Source: an uncultured Desulfobacterales bacterium
GTDB taxonomy: Bacteria > Desulfobacterota > Desulfobacteria > Desulfobacterales > JAFDCJ01
Length of the DNA stretch: 6,016 nucleotides
Assembly: GCA_945787595.1 (NCBI GenBank)
Contig: CALZJV010000396.1
Location: forward strand, 1 to 6,016
Reading direction: 5' to 3'
Shown here: positions 5,680 to 6,016 of the stretch, one piece after another
How the letters are laid out: each line of letters begins with the position of its first letter
Position numbering within the stretch: the stretch's first letter is position 1
Notes under the pieces: model-generated
Database searches by the model: none
What the model was told of the DNA's origin: nothing
The model's input: only the letters and a program-made list of their open reading frames with translations
Made by a program: the position numbers and the translations under genes

Positions 5680-6016
5680 TTATCCGTCTAGCTTGAGCAC
5701 TAATTTTTGAATGCCATCGAAATCAAAATCATCAGCTAATCGGATTAATTCGTCACAAAAAGGTGCCACAGTATCTGATTCGGCCAGCAGCTTGGCGGCA
5801 ATTGATTTAATTTGTGTCACATCCCCCATTTCAGTAGCCTCTTTGATGCTTTCAGTCACCTTTTTTAATTGCTCGGGAGGTACCGAGACCTTTACATCTT
5901 TGCTGCTCGCAATGGTCTTCTTTTCAGCCACAGGACCTAAGGATTGAACCGCGCCCAGAGCCTGGTTGAGAGCACTTTCCAGGTTTGTTAATTTCTGGTA
6001 CAGCTCCTTATCAGAG
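5680..6016 (-). CDS. C-terminal end of a probable hybrid sensor histidine kinase (partial)
   Basis: The minus-strand frame is open from the right window edge to a TAA at 5682-5680, giving 111 visible residues. The gene enters from outside, so its N-terminus is missing. The visible part starts with a helical, coiled-coil-like segment (DKELYQKLTNLESALNQAL), then a Val/Pro linker (KDVKVSVPPEQ), then a helical bundle with AAKLLAESDTVAPFCDELI and the terminal LADDFDFDGIQKLVLKL. This tail pattern, with a small residue-rich helix, PFCDELIRLADDFDFDGI and a stop, is what I know from C-termini of large hybrid histidine kinases of Desulfobacterota, after the receiver or HPt-like region. Kinase and receiver motifs themselves are not visible. 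A standalone 83-residue protein from the GTG at 5931 is possible but has no good ribosome-binding site. It converges with the large secreted-protein gene; the terminator at 5471-5504 can end its mRNA. Confidence 0.65.
   Translation of the reverse strand, partial: SDKELYQKLTNLESALNQALGAVQSLGPVAEKKTIASSKDVKVSVPPEQLKKVTESIKEATEMGDVTQIKSIAAKLLAESDTVAPFCDELIRLADDFDFDGIQKLVLKLDG

Noticed and set aside
5711..5947. 78-codon plus-strand frame at the right edge
   Set aside because: Antisense to the minus-strand kinase tail, which has clear protein-like sequence; the plus frame is a low-complexity Ser/Ala/Leu shadow.

Overview
The window looks like chromosomal DNA from a Gram-negative environmental bacterium. 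The best guess is a sulfate-reducer-type Desulfobacterota (former Deltaproteobacteria), but this is inference. It rests on three gene types: a very large secreted PKD/toroid protein, an Arg-rich small protein with RRSGKDRR and ERRSQTERRE motifs, and a C-terminal tail resembling those of large hybrid histidine kinases. Long AT-rich intergenic stretches separate the genes, and only one gene is large and complete.

Layout: 1-661 holds no convincing gene. It contains an attC-like inverted repeat at the left edge, a palindrome-bearing 20-bp motif (198-217), a sigma70-like promoter (235-262), a structured leader element ending in a strong terminator (440-524) and a GC-rich foldable leader (588-655). 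A small Arg-rich protein follows (678-875). Its best ribosome-binding site and ATG (651-664) lie in another frame, so a 1-nt indel in a run of seven T is likely. Region 876-1545 is again gene-free. It carries a second copy of the 20-bp motif (1030-1049) and a second copy of the leader element and terminator (1335-1426). The dominant gene, 1546-5172, encodes a 1208-residue secreted protein. After a signal peptide it has two tandem ~194-residue beta-sandwich modules, a PKD domain, an alpha/alpha-toroid of the terpenoid-cyclase/prenyltransferase fold, two PKD-like domains and an Ig-like C-terminal module. A hairpin follows at 5213-5238, then ~500 gene-free bases with a probable bidirectional terminator (5471-5504). 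The right edge carries, on the minus strand, the 3' end of a probable hybrid sensor histidine kinase.

The most interesting pattern is parallel architecture. Both plus-strand genes are preceded, in the same order, by the same 20-bp motif, the same leader element (36 of 53 aligned positions identical, one 1-nt gap) with terminator arms AAAGCCTCC/GGAGGCTTT, and then ~120-140 nt of 5' leader. This suggests that one RNA-level or shared regulatory mechanism controls both genes. I could not match the element to a known riboswitch class.
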